Notes: a model not told the origin generated them from the sequence alone. A stretch of DNA of 64,000 nucleotides from Gyrodactylus bullatarudis (GCA_012064415.1 SSNU01000319.1:162399-226398), one strand, 5' to 3'; shown: positions 24,401-37,927, counted from the first letter of the stretch. Translations and numbers: made by a program.

Positions 24401-27400
24401 TGAAAAAGTCATCTTTTTCAATGAAAATTATAAACTGCTTAAAATTCTTAACTAAACAACCAAGATAGATTAACTTGTTATTGAGGAATATCTCTTCATG
24501 TTTTTCAATGTCCCTATGGTTCTTGTTTCGAATTGAATCAATTTTTTTCAACTCCATTTCTGAAGTTTTTAGTGAATTCCTGATCAATTCGGATAGGTCA
24601 CTTATTGACAGCAGATCAAAATTATCCAGAATTTTGAACCAATTACAGAACCTTTCAAAGATTAACTTCTAAATTAAAATTTTTTAGTTGATAACTAATC
24701 TTACATGCAGTGTCACATGAACAGGATCCAAATTTTGAACAATTTTTATCAAATTTTCTATGCACTCTTTAACTACTGACGAGCACAACCTGAGAATTTC
24801 TATGAGGAAGACTCACTTTTTAAAGCTCTCCAACTGGCAATTATTCTTTGAGCAGGTGAGAATTTCTTCAAATATTAAGATTGAAGTTTCAAGGTACGAC
24901 TGGAGAACGCGTCCTGATTGAAAATCCTCAAATAAGGGGATTAGCATTGAGAGGAACTTCTTGATAAACTTATCTCTATCCCCTATGAATGAGAAAATAT
25001 GCTCAAAAGACAAATTATTATTCTGAAATTTCTTGAATAATTTCAACCAGGCTACTGTCACTTCTCGTTCTATTCTTATAGCATTATGATGTTGATCTGT
25101 TGACATGAGTTCAACCAACGACTCGACAATTGCTTTTCTCATCTTAAAAAAAAGAGAATCAAAATCTATTCAACAACTCCTTTCAGGTTTATTCAGCTCA
25201 AAGGAAGTTTTTGTACTACTCACTGAGAACTTGTTGAACTCTGCCACCTCTAATTGGTCAACCTCGTTGAGACATTTTATCAGAAAATCCACATTCGCTA
25301 TTGTTTTCCATTTCATCAGATGATTTATCTTGTCTTAAGAAGAGAGAAATTTCATCAGAGAACCTTACCATTAGAAGTATAGCTTGTTGAGCAGAGGATA
25401 GTTTTGAGTTTTACTGAATCCTTATGGACCATACTAGACCGAGTGTCGGTGACTGTAAACCGTTTTCTGGAAAAGTTATCCGGCCGTACTTTTTGAATAT
25501 CATTTTCCTAACATTTTTATCAACATTTCGATATATTTTAGTCTTACCCGATATATGATGAGGCTAAGGGAGTTTTCATTCTTGAATTTCAGTGATGTAC
25601 TGTTGAGCTTTGTTGCTGAGTAGCCAAAGAATTGCGCTTCCTGATTCTTTTCCTTATCTGGGTTTTAGAAATTAAAAATAAGTTTGTTAAGACAAGCCGT
25701 ATCATTATACATTTTATAGATTTTTTTCAATTTTGACGATTATCTAATAAAATTATTATATTACTATATTTGGAGTCTAAACTACAAAAATAAGTAGTTT
25801 CTCAGAAGTCATGTAAGAAACCAAAAGCATAATACATGATTGAAATAATCATGATTACATTACATTGAAAGAGGAGTTCTCTAAGAGAACTGATTTCCTT
25901 TGACATGAAATTTATTACTTATTCTCAAAGTAGAATATAAAATGAGCAGAAATCTGCTTATTTTTACTTGTAAACTGATAAAATTCCAACACCAAATATT
26001 TGTCCTCAAGTTCCTCAGTTTTTGAGACAATTTTCACCAGACAATTCCATTCTGGTTGGTTGTTCCTTGAGTAAATCGCTGAGCGATATTCATTTGTTAT
26101 AAATTTGTTCTTTTGACTTGAATCTATACTCATCTCTTGATCTAAAATACAATTCAAGCGATTATTCTTGGTATCCCTGATTGTCATTCTGAATTGAACT
26201 GTGTGTCCATTCGGTTTTAATGTCTTGTCCAGTTCTGCTGACTTTACAAGAATATAAAAATCTTCCCTAATGTATCCAGGTAATGGTATGTTTATGATAT
26301 AGAGCGGAGGCAAAATTTGAAAATTATCCGGGCAATTCAAATGACTATTTTCCCCCATAAAATGCTGATACTTTAGGTAGTTGTTGATCTGAAATATCTC
26401 CTTGCTAATCTTCAAGTTTATTGAAATCTCTGGTTGACTTGATTTTGAAGCAAACATTGTCGAGAATGTATTTCGTTCACCCGACTCTATATCGCTAAAA
26501 TTTATCGTTTAAACTAATGAAAGGATTACCTGAAAAATTTAATAACAAATATTTTTTTTTGATCCCTGATATTTTTGAGGAAAAACTCTGCATTCCTATC
26601 AAATTTCTTAATTAAATGACCCTGCTTGCATTGAGTCACTTTGTGAATGTTGACGCGCAATACCAGATTGTTCTTCTCTTTTTCATTGATATGCTAAAGA
26701 GTATAGTGAACAAGTAATGACTAACTAGAAATCTTATTCGACTCGACTCCCTCCTTGAAGATACCTGATCATCATACTTCAGAGTCCTGTAAGCAATCTC
26801 ACTAAAGGAAGACTATGTAAGAATAAAAACTACTTGTAAACTGTTCTCTCTTCATTCATCAGAATAAAACTAATTGATAAAAAATTATTGGTCTCGCATA
26901 GCTCATATTTGATCACTTCTAGTTCAAGATCAAAGAGGGCCTCAGAATTGACCTCTGACATTATCGGACAAAATCTTTTGTTTTCACTGCTTGTTTTTTC
27001 GTTGATTTTATAATTAGCAATTTGTTCCTCGTGATATTGTAATCGGGAGACAAGAGAGAAACTACTCGATTCCGTTCTCGTCTTCAAAACTGGATTTCTC
27101 AGAACAATATTCAAGTGGAATTTGCTATTGAATCATGGCTTACTTTGCTTACTTTGAGTAAAAGTCAACAGTCTCTACGACAATGTTGAAAATTTTAGTC
27201 AACTCTTCCTCCGTGAATCTAATGATTTCAATATTTTGATAAACTTTCAGCAGTTCTGTACATATTTTTTCGAAGAGGACATTTTGAGTCTGAAAAAAAA
27301 CATTAAATCAGACTATCCTTACGAGTATTTCATCGTTAATTTGGGAAATCCATTCAATGAGAGATGTATGAATTTCACTCTTGATAATCTCTGCTAGAAC

Positions 27401-27765
27401 CTCATGGGTACTAGGAAGAGAGAAAGCTGATTAAATGTAGAATTTACCATTCAATACTCTCGAGAAACTCATTCGAATAGCAATTTCTGATTTCTTCATG
27501 CACGGAGGATTTGGGATATGCAAAATCCTTTCCCATTAGTTCATTATCAATGGAATTACATAAATGTCCAATAACATTTTCTGGTAATAAAAAAACATAT
27601 TTTATGAATATGCGCACCATCTTGGATTTTAGTTATCCTAAGAATGTCCCCTGGATATGCAGTTAGACCGTTGGAAAAGTGGACAAGTCTCTCGACTACA
27701 TAACAGAAGTTAAAATTCTCAAAATTACTCTTTGAATACATGACGTTATCACGAATGTAAGTCAT
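21463..27765 (-). CDS. DOCK-family Rac/Rho guanine nucleotide exchange factor
   Basis: Dedicator-of-cytokinesis protein activating Rac-type GTPases for cell migration, engulfment or fusion. N-terminal exons keep frame: 27765-27618, 27580-27448, 27410-27323, 27289-27153, 27124-26834, 26801-26765. They give an SH3-like region (ELVHFSNGLTAYPGDILRI-type) and the helical segment with LIEWISQI seen in SH3-bearing DOCK-A/B proteins. The DHR1/C2 domain is in 26494-25919 (INIPLPGYIREDFYILVK). A helical middle follows, and DHR2 lies at about 23.3-21.95 kb, including MVLNGVLDAAVNGG, close to DOCK1. Last exons: 22078-21959, 21923-21680, 21620-21463, ending FRKKN. No Pro-rich Crk-binding tail is visible. 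The exon near 26694-26530 has an A9 run that breaks frame by one base, and the joins between 25.9 and 25.6 kb are unresolved. Introns are mostly 26-40 nt. Confidence 0.88.
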
Positions 27766-28606
27766 CTTGCTCTAACAATCGTGTCGTTTAGTTCTCTCGG
27801 TGTAAATTTATATAGAAATTTATCAAAGTTTAAAGTTCACTTTTAAAGTTTCAGTTATTTCTTCAAATCTTGAACTGATCGATATCTTTCCAGCTTAGAA
27901 GAATACCCGCCCCTCTCTTTCTCAATGTGACTCAAAATATTTCAGATTAGGAAGAGATAGAGAAAAGTCTTGATTTGTGTTCTATTATCATTATATTCTT
28001 TGAATAAGAATAAGTTTGGTTCACATGTATTTATATATATATACGAATTGATATTGTAATTATATTCATCCCTTGTTATATCAAGATTACACTTTTACAG
28101 TAGTCTCATATATTTACAAAATTCAATCGAAAATTCATTTAATTCGTTTCGATTTCTTCATTTGTAGAAGATAAAAGAAATTGAAACACTATCATTGGTT
28201 GTTATCATGAGTATTACATTTTAACATTTTTACTAGAGATCAAATGATTAATGATAGTAAGTTTTAATGCAAAGAGTTTCAATGTATACTCTCACATGAT
28301 AAGTGTGGTGTTAGGGGATTTTTCTCATATACATCAGGTGACATTATTTCCTGGCATACATTAATTTCGAGTGTGTATAAAATAACAAATGGCAGATATT
28401 CTGATATTTTAGATACATATTACTTGGTTTGGATCATTGTTGTGGTTGTGGCATCTGGTTGTGTTGTTCAGCAAAAAGAGGGCAATTATTCTTATTATTA
28501 CAATTTTTAACATGGAATAAATTTATTCAATATCTTTCAGAAAAAATCTCGATTTCTTTTAAATTTTGTCTTTTTTATTTTCTCAAATACATTTTGTTCT
28601 CACTCA
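27766..28606. other. Spacer between DOCK start and collagen stop
   Basis: 841 bp containing the upstream region of DOCK and the 3' flank of the collagen gene. Includes a short TA repeat near 28035. The open frame at 28429-28644 overlaps the collagen end and is not credible as a gene. Confidence 0.55.
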
Positions 28607-31600
28607 TCAATTACGATAGCAGACCTCGCCAGCTTGAAGGCTAGACATATTTTCATCTTGATCGTCAAAAGCAAGAATCTTATAGTCGATAATTGGTAAA
28701 GCTGATGCATCGTCAGTTTCAATAATCAATGAAGTGTCAGAGTTAAGGTTACCAGTCTGAAAGGAATTATAATAATGCTTTAGATTTGGGAGATTTAAAA
28801 ATAAATTAATCTAAATGATAATCTTTACCTTGCAGAAATCGTATTCAACATGAACTATTAAGTCAGTTTTGTTGAATTTATTCTTGAATCTTCTTGTTTC
28901 CTCATATGTGAGGTCTGACTTGTCAAGATCACCGCTTTTGATATCAATGATTCTTGAATTATGACCAAGAAGGCTAGTAGCGAACTCATAGCTTAATTCG
29001 AACCCATCATTGTCTAATTTGCTGAATATTGGCATATTCTTGCATAAGAAGTTAATCTTTTGCCTAGCATGCGAATGTTGGAAGCTGAGGAAGTTAATTT
29101 GACTATGTTCACCATATTCATGAAGCTAAATAAAAAATATTGATCAAAAATTTTTGGAAGAACAGTCTGCTAAAATAAGAATTACATTTGGAGCTTCTTC
29201 GTTATTCTTGGTTGACAATTTGCTCTGCCAGTGGCTTTCTCCTCGCATTGGCTTTCTATAGGTGACCATTTTCTGTTTGAAAAAATATCAAAATTATTCT
29301 TATATGATGAAGATGAGTTTAACGTACGGATTTGATTTTGGAAGAAATACAAGTTTCAACACTTCCATTATCGTAGAAATTGCATTTTGCTTGAATAGCA
29401 TCGTGCTTGCTACCCTCGTTAGGATCAATCCAATAACTAGAAATAAATAACATTAAATTTTAACTATATTAATAAAGGAAATTTATGAATTTACGTCATA
29501 TTTTTGGCAAGTTTATTTGTAAGCTTAACATCCTTGCAGGATCTAACAGCAGACTCTTTAGTAGTTCCAGATGGGTACTTAGCAGATTTAACGACAGCTA
29601 GTAGCTCTTCAGCCTTTTCGAATAAAAGATCTTTGATTTCATTGGCACTTAATGCATCGTCATGTTGACTACCAACGGAACGTCTTCTTCTGCGCATTCC
29701 TTTGGAGCTTGTATCAAAAGAGCCTATGAATTTGTTTGAACCAGCAGGTCCGGGTGGACCAGGTGGGCCAATATCACCAGGTAAGCCTGGAGGACCACGA
29801 GGTCCTTTCTGACCAGTAGATCCAGGTTGACCACGAGGACCTTCAGGTCCTGGTTCTCCCTCATCACCAGGGAGTCCAGGTAAACCTTGAATGCCAGCAT
29901 CTCCTTCAATACCCATTTCTCCTTGGGGACCCTCAGGACCTCGGTCACCTTGAGAACCTGTTTCACCGATAGGACCAGGAGAACCAGCAACACCAGGATG
30001 ACCAGGAATACCAGCTGGACCAGGTTCACCTTTTGGTCCAGGAGCTCCAATACTTCCCTAAATACTCATACATAATTTTGAAAATTTTGTAATTAAATCT
30101 AAACCTACCACTTTTCCTGGAAGACCTGATGGACCAGGATCTCCAACCTTTCCTTGGGTGCCGGTATCACCTGGAGGACCATATGGACCCTTCTCGCCTT
30201 GTGGACCTTCTATTCCAGGAGGACCTCTAGCACCTTGTGGACCTTGAGGACCAATAGGTCCGCGAGATCCTCTTTCACCAGTAGATCCAGGATCACCTTG
30301 GTTACCAGGAACTCCACTAAGACCAGGAGGTCCTGGATTGCCGCTCAAACCAGTTTCACCAGGCTCACCAGGAAGACCGTTGGGACCAACCGGGCCTGGA
30401 AGACCATCTTTGCCAGGAAGACCAGTATTACCAGGCATTCCTTGTAATCCGACTGGACCTTGAGCTCCTTTAGCACCTTCAGGTCCCTTAGAAATTCAGT
30501 TTCAATTAAAGACTTTTAGTGTTTTAAAATGAATAAATACTTGATCTCCTCTTTCTCCAACAGTTCCTGGAGCTCCAGCTTGACCAGTTTGTCCTTGAGG
30601 ACCATCTAGACCAATTTCTCCCTTTGGTCCTTTTATTCCAGCCATGCCTTGTGGACCTGGTTTGCCTTCTACACCTCGTTCGCCCATTTCACCAATGTCT
30701 CCTTTAACTCCTTTCTCTCCAGAGATACCAGATGGACCTTTAGGACCTGATTTACCGGGTGATCCGGGCTGACCAACTGGTCCAGGAGCACCATCCGGAC
30801 CAACAACACCAGGTTTTCCTTTGTATCCTTGTTCCCCTCTGGGACCACTTGGACCTGGTGGCCCTTGAATACCAGCTGGACCGGGAGGTCCCTGTGGACC
30901 ACTAGCACCTTCAACACCTTTAGGTCCCTTTACACCAGGATTTCCTTGGGGTCCAGCGTTACCACTAACTCCCATAGCACCAAGAGCACCAATAGTACCC
31001 TTTTTACCCTCAGAACCAGGTTCTCCTTGTTCTCCTCGATCACCTTTATTTCCAGTGATACCGATTGGACCTTGATCACCTTTCTCTCCATCAGCACCAG
31101 GTGGACCCTTGGGACCTTGTTTGCCGGGTAAACCTCTCAAACCTTTTTCACCTTGAGCACCCACAGGACCAGGTTGTCCAATAGCTCCCTTAGATCTAAA
31201 ATAGTTTAATGGATAAATTTTCTTCAGAATATTGAGTGTACAAAGAATCTCTGCAATACGTTTTACATCAAAATAAAATTTTTATTTTCTTACCCCTTCT
31301 CTCCTGATACGCCGGAAGGGCCTGATGGACCAGAAGGACCAGGAAGACCAGTTGCGCCTTGAGGACCTGGATCTCCACGTTCACCCTTGTCTCCCATAGT
31401 TCCAGCAGGTCCAGGTTTTCCTTCACTGCCTTTTTCACCTGGTAATCCGATCAAGCCTGGAATACCGACGCTTCCAGCCAATCCGACAGGGCCAGGGCTT
31501 CCTGCAGGACCTGGTAATCCTAGGTCGCCTTTAGCGCCCTGAAAAATTAATTAGAAATTTTTTCGGTATATTTTCGAAATAAAAATTACAGGTTTGCCTT

Positions 31601-34396
31601 CTGTTCCTTCGACACCAGGTTTTCCTGGATTTCCGTTTGGTCCTCTGGGACCTGGAGATCCACGTTCTCCAGGAGCTCCTTGTTCACCGGGCTGGCCTGG
31701 TGCACCAGTCATACCGATGGGGCCAACTTCACCAGGAGTACCGGGTTCACCTGGCTCTCCTCTTTCTCCAGCATAACCAATGGGACCAGGTCTTCCAGAT
31801 AGACCCTTAGATCATTGAATAAGTATTATTTTTTATCGGGTAATTTTTTTCTACTTACAGGTGGACCAGTATTACCGGTTAAGCCAGGAGGACCTCTAGG
31901 ACCTTGTGGACCAGTAGGACCGAGTGGTCCGACGGGGCCTTGCATACCTTCCTCTCCTTTTTGGCCAATAACACCTGATTGACCAGGTGAACCTCTAGGT
32001 CCAGCAGGACCTGGGGATCCAACTGGACCCATTTTTCCTGTTCTTCCAGGGGGACCGATATCACCTTTTTCGCCATCTCGGCCAGCAATACCAACTGAAC
32101 CGATTGCGCCCTTTTCTCCAGTTACTCCTGGATAACCAGACATTCCTCGAGATCCAGTGTTACCTTTCTCTCCTTCTGGTCCTCTTGGTCCAGTTTCTCC
32201 TTGAGGTCCGATTTCACCTTTTTCACCCATTGGGCCTTCTGGTCCACTAGGACCAGGTGGTCCAAGTTCTCCTTTTTCACCCTTATCTCCTTGATCGCCT
32301 CTTTGACCGATTTCCCCAGATTTTCCTTGAATTCCTTTGGGACCTGGTAGACCTCTTGGACCGCGATCACCTTTATAGCCATTTGGACCTAAGGCTCCGG
32401 AATCTCCACGAGCGCCTGGTTTACCGATTTCACCTTTAGCTCCTTGGTCACCTTGGACACCAGGATTTCCAGGTGGGCCATCACTACCAGCAAGACCCAT
32501 TCCACCAGTAGCACCTCTTGGTCCAGATGGACCGGGCAATCCTCGACTGCCTTGGGGACCAGGACCTCCAGGACCTCCTTGAGGACCAATAGGTCCAATT
32601 GAGCCAATAGAACCTGGTTCTCCCATTTCTCCTTTCATGCCTTGGGAGCCAGCTTTTCCAGGAGCTCCTCTGATTCCAGGAATTCCAGCAGGTCCATTTG
32701 GCCCTTGATAACCAGCTGCACCAGGCTCACCTGGTGGTCCAGTTTCTCCTACACGACCTTGTGGACCTGGTCCACCTCTTGGACCAGCATCACCCTTTGG
32801 ACCCTTAGACCCTCGGTTTCCTTTGTGTCCTTTGAAACCTGGAAGGCCCACCATTCCTGGCATTCCTTGGCTACCTTTAGCTCCTGGTAATCCAGCTACA
32901 CCGGAGTCTCCATCAACCCCTGGTCTACCCTAAATTAAGAGTAATGGAATTTTTTTCTTCTTTTCAGTTCTTCTCATTCTTACTCTAAGGCCCTGAACAC
33001 CTGGTGGTCCTCGAATACCAGCTGGGCCAGTGAAACCAGCTTCTCCTGGTAAACCTTGGTCACCTTTAAATCCCTCAGGACCGGCTGCTCCTTGAATGCC
33101 GGGTAAACCCATCATACCTGGGGGTCCTCTTGCACCTTTCATCATTGACTATAGAAAAAAGTTAATCATTCAAATGTTTATCGAAAAATCTTTAAATTAA
33201 AAACATACGACAGTTCTTTGAACATTGCTTCTGAATCTGGCCATTCTTGTGTTTTCATTCTTTGAGAATGATGGCAATGGCATAACCAAAGAATGACCTG
33301 GAACACCGGAAACACCAGGACTACCAGGAATTCCATCTCTTCCATTTCTTCCCTAAAAATATCTCCCATAAATTGAGACTAATATTGAAAACATAATAAT
33401 TTTCTTACTGGAGGTCCAACTTCTCCTTTCTCGCCTACATCGCCAGGGGGTCCCACAAGAATCTTTTGTGGTTCCTCATCATTATATGGTTCCTGGTTCA
33501 TCATGACATCATCAAGATTTTCTTTCTTGCCAACGCAATCTGGTATTAGAGTTTTGCACATTTCGTAGGCTTGACTTGCTCCTGATGTAATGACAAGTGT
33601 ATCAAGGGATCCCTGAAAAGTAATAAAATAGTTTTATCAAGAATTTTCAGAGAATTTTGCATCATTTTGTGAATTACTGAAAATTTATTAGCTCCACTTT
33701 CATCTTGTAGTAGAATAATTTCTCCATTGGATAAATCCAAAGGTTCCATTGTCCTATTGAACTGTTTAGTATGAACTAATTGACAGTCAAGTAATAAATT
33801 TATTGAATCTCCTTTGATGGCCAAGGCAATTCTATGCCATTTCTCATCAGAAATGTCCATCTGGAAGGGAACAAGGATCTTTTCATTCTTATTGTAAACA
33901 AATTCTAAGGATGAACTTCGTAATCCAATAGCCAAAGCAGTCTCTCCAAGATTGTTCTTTGCCCTAAGAATAACTTGTTCTTTCGCATCGGAGGAAGAAT
34001 CTCGCTTTAAAGCCATGAGAATTGAAAAATCTTTAGAAAGTATACCGTTTTCATTGATTTTTCTAGCAAAATTTTTATTCCCTGATAGTTGAATGGCTGT
34101 TTTTTTGGAACAAAATCCCTGAACTCGGTCATCTTCGTTGTCCGAAGTTACATAGGATACAAGGTCAAAACCTAAGGGGGTAAAATATAAATATTAGAAC
34201 AAAGATCAAATTTACCTTTTAGTGATTTTTGGTCGTTTTGATCAATGTATCCATTGGATAGTTTTATCTCTTTGAATAGATCACTTCCATCTACTGAGGA
34301 CTGTCCATTAATATTAATTAGTAATATGGAAAAAATCAAAAAGATTATGATATTCGATTTGAGCATGAATAACCCAGAGGCAAATATCCGCGTCAT
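28607..34396 (-). CDS. Fibrillar collagen alpha chain (TSPN, triple helix, COLFI)
   Basis: Secreted fibril-forming collagen. Fifteen exons join in frame: 34396-34216, 34171-33678, 33612-33409, 33352-33209, 33148-32984, 32929-31859, 31805-31590, 31538-31294, 31195-30541, 30486-30109, 30057-29495, 29436-29328, 29272-29186, 29125-28829 and 28756-28607, giving 1652 aa. A signal peptide (hydrophobic run ending NINGQ) precedes a TSPN/laminin-G-like domain (about 65-225). Then come a 12-triplet minor helix, a linker and an uninterrupted helix of 338 Gly-X-Y triplets (1014 residues), the canonical fibrillar length. A basic RRRRR site (furin-type) precedes the C-propeptide, which shows YWIDPNEG and a terminal LPIID with a final Cys. 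The TSPN plus minor helix recalls the type V/XI group. One exon encodes 119 triplets rather than the vertebrate 54-bp modules. Confidence 0.95.
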
Positions 34397-35027
34397 TTCA
34401 ACGTGGTTTCATAAACCTGGCGCGAGCCTCAGATCTTGTCTTCGAGTGAGGCTGAATGACGTTCTAAAATCAAACGTCTCCCGCTCAATAGAAGATACTC
34501 TGAATATGATAGTTTATTCAAAACCTTAAATCTATAACTGATCTTATGATTCTATATTATTCCTACAAATAACAATGCAGCTTCACATTAGTACCTATTA
34601 TCATGTATTCCAACAACACAACAAAATCATAGTACACACCACCCCATAAACAACAACATATTATTGTAGAGACAAAGAAAGATTGGGAAGATTATCCAAT
34701 AGAATTTCTCTTAAATAGCACACAATAGATCAAGTGGGAATCAAACCCAACAAAGATCTAACATTGTAGACTATCCCTAGAATGAAAACACTGAAGACAA
34801 TGCAGTTTTATTCAAGACAAAGAATTTTTGTTGGAAATTTATTGGATAATCCTATAGATATAGAAAAAAATAGGATTTTTCAAAATTATTCTGAACCTCT
34901 AGTGTAAAAACGTTGTGAATTCTATTTAATTTCAGGATTCTAATGAATGATTTTACGATTTCATTCATTGCTTGAACTTTATTTCTCTATTACAGTAAAA
35001 TTAATTCAGAATCTTGTATCATTTAAA
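34397..35027. promoter_or_regulatory. Intergenic region between divergent collagen and secreted-protein genes
   Basis: 631 bp separating two start codons on opposite strands, expected to hold the promoters of both. No specific element is identified. An open plus-strand frame reaching 34529 is the antisense shadow of collagen exon 1. Confidence 0.5.
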
Positions 35028-35832
35028 ATGATTTTGATAATTTTTCTGCTAAAATTATTTCTTACGGAAAAAATTTATTGCTGTTCGTTTGAAAAACCAT
35101 GTGAATGCAGGCGTGCATTTAGCGAAGAGTTTGAATTCAAGAACTGTGGAGATGTCTACTATTCTAAGAAAAATTTTGAATTAAAATTGACTTTCAGCTA
35201 CATGCTGGATGAATTCCAATGCGTAGTTTAAGTTTATTTATTTTAGGAAAACACAGCTCATTTAACACTAGTGAAGTCCCGATACGATCGTAAATTCACT
35301 ATAAAATTTCTGGTTTCCGACGTTTCCGTAAGGTGTATTTTAATAAATTTAGGTATTGTTATCTCGAAATCCAACTTGTATTAGATCAAAAGGTTTCGTA
35401 AGTTGATTCATTAATACTGAGATCATTAAAATTCTTTCTTTAGTATCACAACTTTAGAGTTCTCAAGACAGGTATTTTAATTTTAATTTTTAAATGAAGA
35501 GAGTATCAAGGTAACTAGAGGGAATGAATTAACAATACAGTTGTTTGTCATAGAGCTGGACAAAAATGGAGAAGAATTGGTTTCGACTTATCATGAAGGC
35601 GGGCAATTCGAAAAAACTAGGTTCAAGAAGGTGCATATTTTAGCTGCAAACGAATTCAAGATATTTTAGAAATTTGGACAATTTCCAATAAAAAATTTCG
35701 ATATTTATTATATACTACAGATTGTGTATTACAGAATAACTACATAATAAATCTAAAATCTGATAGAATGGTAGTGCCAGTAGTAAGAGCAAAACTTTTA
35801 ATTCTTAAATTTAGAATCTAAACTGTGGATAA
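35028..35832 (+). CDS. Small secreted Cys-containing protein, unidentified
   Basis: Gene reconstructed by splicing; seven exons keep frame: 35028-35222, 35247-35327, 35353-35397, 35444-35471, 35500-35620, 35644-35782 and 35815-35832. They encode 208 aa. It starts with a typical signal peptide (MILIIFLLKLFLTEKIY), then a Cys cluster (CC, PCEC, FKNC). Further Cys occur at the end of exon 1, in exons 3 and 6 and near the end (LNCG), as in a disulfide-bonded extracellular domain. The rest looks beta-rich. Introns are 24, 25, 46, 28, 23 and 32 nt. I do not recognise the family. The strongest evidence is that six independent GT-AG joins all preserve phase. The final exon is only six codons, so the C-terminus is the least certain part. 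Confidence 0.68.
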
Positions 35833-36004
35833 TGTGGTAGCAAAATTTTTGCTACAAAAAGTTTTTCGGCGAAAACCAATCTTGAATAAATCAAGTTGAA
35901 TTGTCCACTGTATCTAGACTCTTTTAAAACGAGTGACTGGAATTTTTTTTGTTTTGTTTCAGTTGAGTTAGCAAATTGAAATTATTGCCAATTAGTCTTG
36001 CTTC

Positions 36005-37927
36005 ATGTCAGAACCCCAAGAGTCTGATCTACTTAACATATTTTTGAATAAGGTAATACACGAAATAATTTTAGCGAATTTTCATCTCTCCTTCCGAAAA
36101 TGATCTTGAAACATTGAAAAAAGCTATTAGGAAACGTGTCGAAAATGGTCAAGGCGAAGCTTTTATTCAACTGGGAATGGGAGGTAATTGAACAAAATTA
36201 TCTAAATTCTTTCAAGAATTCATAGACCCAGGCTTAACAAAAGAGGAAATGGACTCAAGTGCAGCAACCCTTGAGTCTATTACCAGCGAGTTGAATTTTA
36301 CCTCTATTTATTTGAGAGATGTTACTAGTTCGTCTCTCAAGAGGGTTGATATTAATGATAAAAAGAAATTAAAAACTGACCAGAAAGTTGAAACAGAAGT
36401 TACAACCAACGATTCATTACTAGTTCGTGACTATTTGATTAGAAAAAAGCCTGAAGTTGAAGACTTTGTTGATTTAAGAATTGCCGTTGTTGGAAATGTC
36501 GATGCAGGAAAATCTACACTCCTTGGTGTTCTGACCCATGGATTACTAGATAACGGCAGAGGATTAGCTCGATTAAAGCTTTTCAGGCATAAACACGAAA
36601 TAGATTCTGGTCGTACCAGTTCAATTGGTAATGATATACTTGGTTTTGGTCCCGATGGTCAAATTGTAAATAAGCCTATTCATGGACATTTGGATTGGCA
36701 ACAAATTTGTAAAAACAGTGCAAAGGTCATTACATTTATTGATCTAGCTGGTCACGAGAAGTATTTGAAGACCACTGTCTTTGGAATGACTGGTCATGCT
36801 CCTGACTTTGTAATGTTGATTGTAGGCGCCAATGCTGGTATTGTTGGAATGACAAAAGAACATTTGGGCTTGGCCTTGGCTCTTTCTGTTCCTGTCTTTG
36901 TTGTTGTTACCAAAATCGATATGTGCCCTGGAAATGTTCTCCAAGATACTATGAATCTACTTTTTAAAATCCTCAAAAGTCCTGGTTGTCGAAAGATGCC
37001 CATCCATGTCCAAAACAAGTTTGTTTTTATTAAATTTTATCTTATAGAGATGATGTAATTTTGTCAGCAACCAATTTCACATCCCAGAGAATGTGCCCTG
37101 TTTTTACTATTTCCAATGTTACAGGAGAGAATTTAGATCTTGTCAAGCAATTCCTGAATTTACTCACAATTAGAAATGGTCCTCAGATTGATAAACCTGC
37201 TGAATTTCAAATAGACGAAGTATTTAATGTACCTGGTGTTGGTACTGTTGTTAGTGGTACATGTCTCTCCGGAGTTATAAATATTAATGATAATATGAAA
37301 CTTGGTCCTGATCCTACTGGATCTTTTGCCACCCTCCCAATTAAAAGTATTCATCGTAAGAGAATGCCTGTGAACAAAGTTTGTGGAGGCCAGACTGCTT
37401 CATTTTCCCTCAAAAAGGTTAGAAGAAATCAGATAAGAAAGGTATTTGTTGAAAAAATCTGTGGAAATTTATGAGGGATCTTAATAATTTTTTTTCAGGG
37501 AATGGTTTTGCTCCATCCAAGTCTCGAAGCAACATCTTCAATTCAGTTTAAAGCAGAAGTTTTAATTTTACATCATCCTACAACAATTTGGGTAGGTTAT
37601 CAAGCTATGGTACATGCTGGTACTTCAAGGCAAACAGCTACTATCATATCGATCGATGGAAAAGATCGACTAAGGACAGGTGACAAGGATGTTGTAACTT
37701 TCAGATTTATTAAACAACCAGAATATCTTAAAGTTGGATTGCGATTAGTTTTTAGAGAAGGAAAAACTAAGGCCGTTGGAACAATAATAGAGGTGAAGAA
37801 TTATGATCCCAAACAAGATATTAATCCAAAACAAAGACCAGCTAGGAGAGCCAGAAGAAATAAGTATGACGCTCAACCCTCAGCTCCCACAACCAACGAT
37901 CAGGCTCAAACAGCAGCAACAACCTGA
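36005..37927 (+). CDS. GTPBP1: GTP-binding protein GTPBP1 (translational GTPase)
   Basis: EF-Tu/eEF1A-related GTPase of the GTPBP1/2 family, linked to tRNA delivery in ribosome rescue and to exosome-mediated mRNA turnover. Five exons join in frame: 36005-36052, 36075-36183, 36217-37018, 37048-37441 and 37499-37927, giving 593 aa. G1 is GNVDAGKST (145-153), G3 DLAGHEKY (228-235) and G4 TKID (284-287). Downstream hallmarks are ERMCPVF-type and [46 protein letters not shown] and [10 protein letters not shown], following human GTPBP1 closely. The C-terminus is a short basic then Gln/Thr/Pro-rich tail. The first intron is 22 nt and the next 33 nt. It starts 172 bp after the upstream gene and its stop is 140 bp before Twinkle. 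Confidence 0.94.

Noticed and set aside
27323..27410. Suspected two-base frameshift in a CT run of DOCK exon 3
   Set aside because: A recount of the bases showed the exon is 88 nt and fully in frame.
29724..32890. Open frames of 60-108 codons on both strands inside the collagen gene
   Set aside because: They arise from the GC-richer periodic Gly-X-Y coding sequence read in other frames or antisense.
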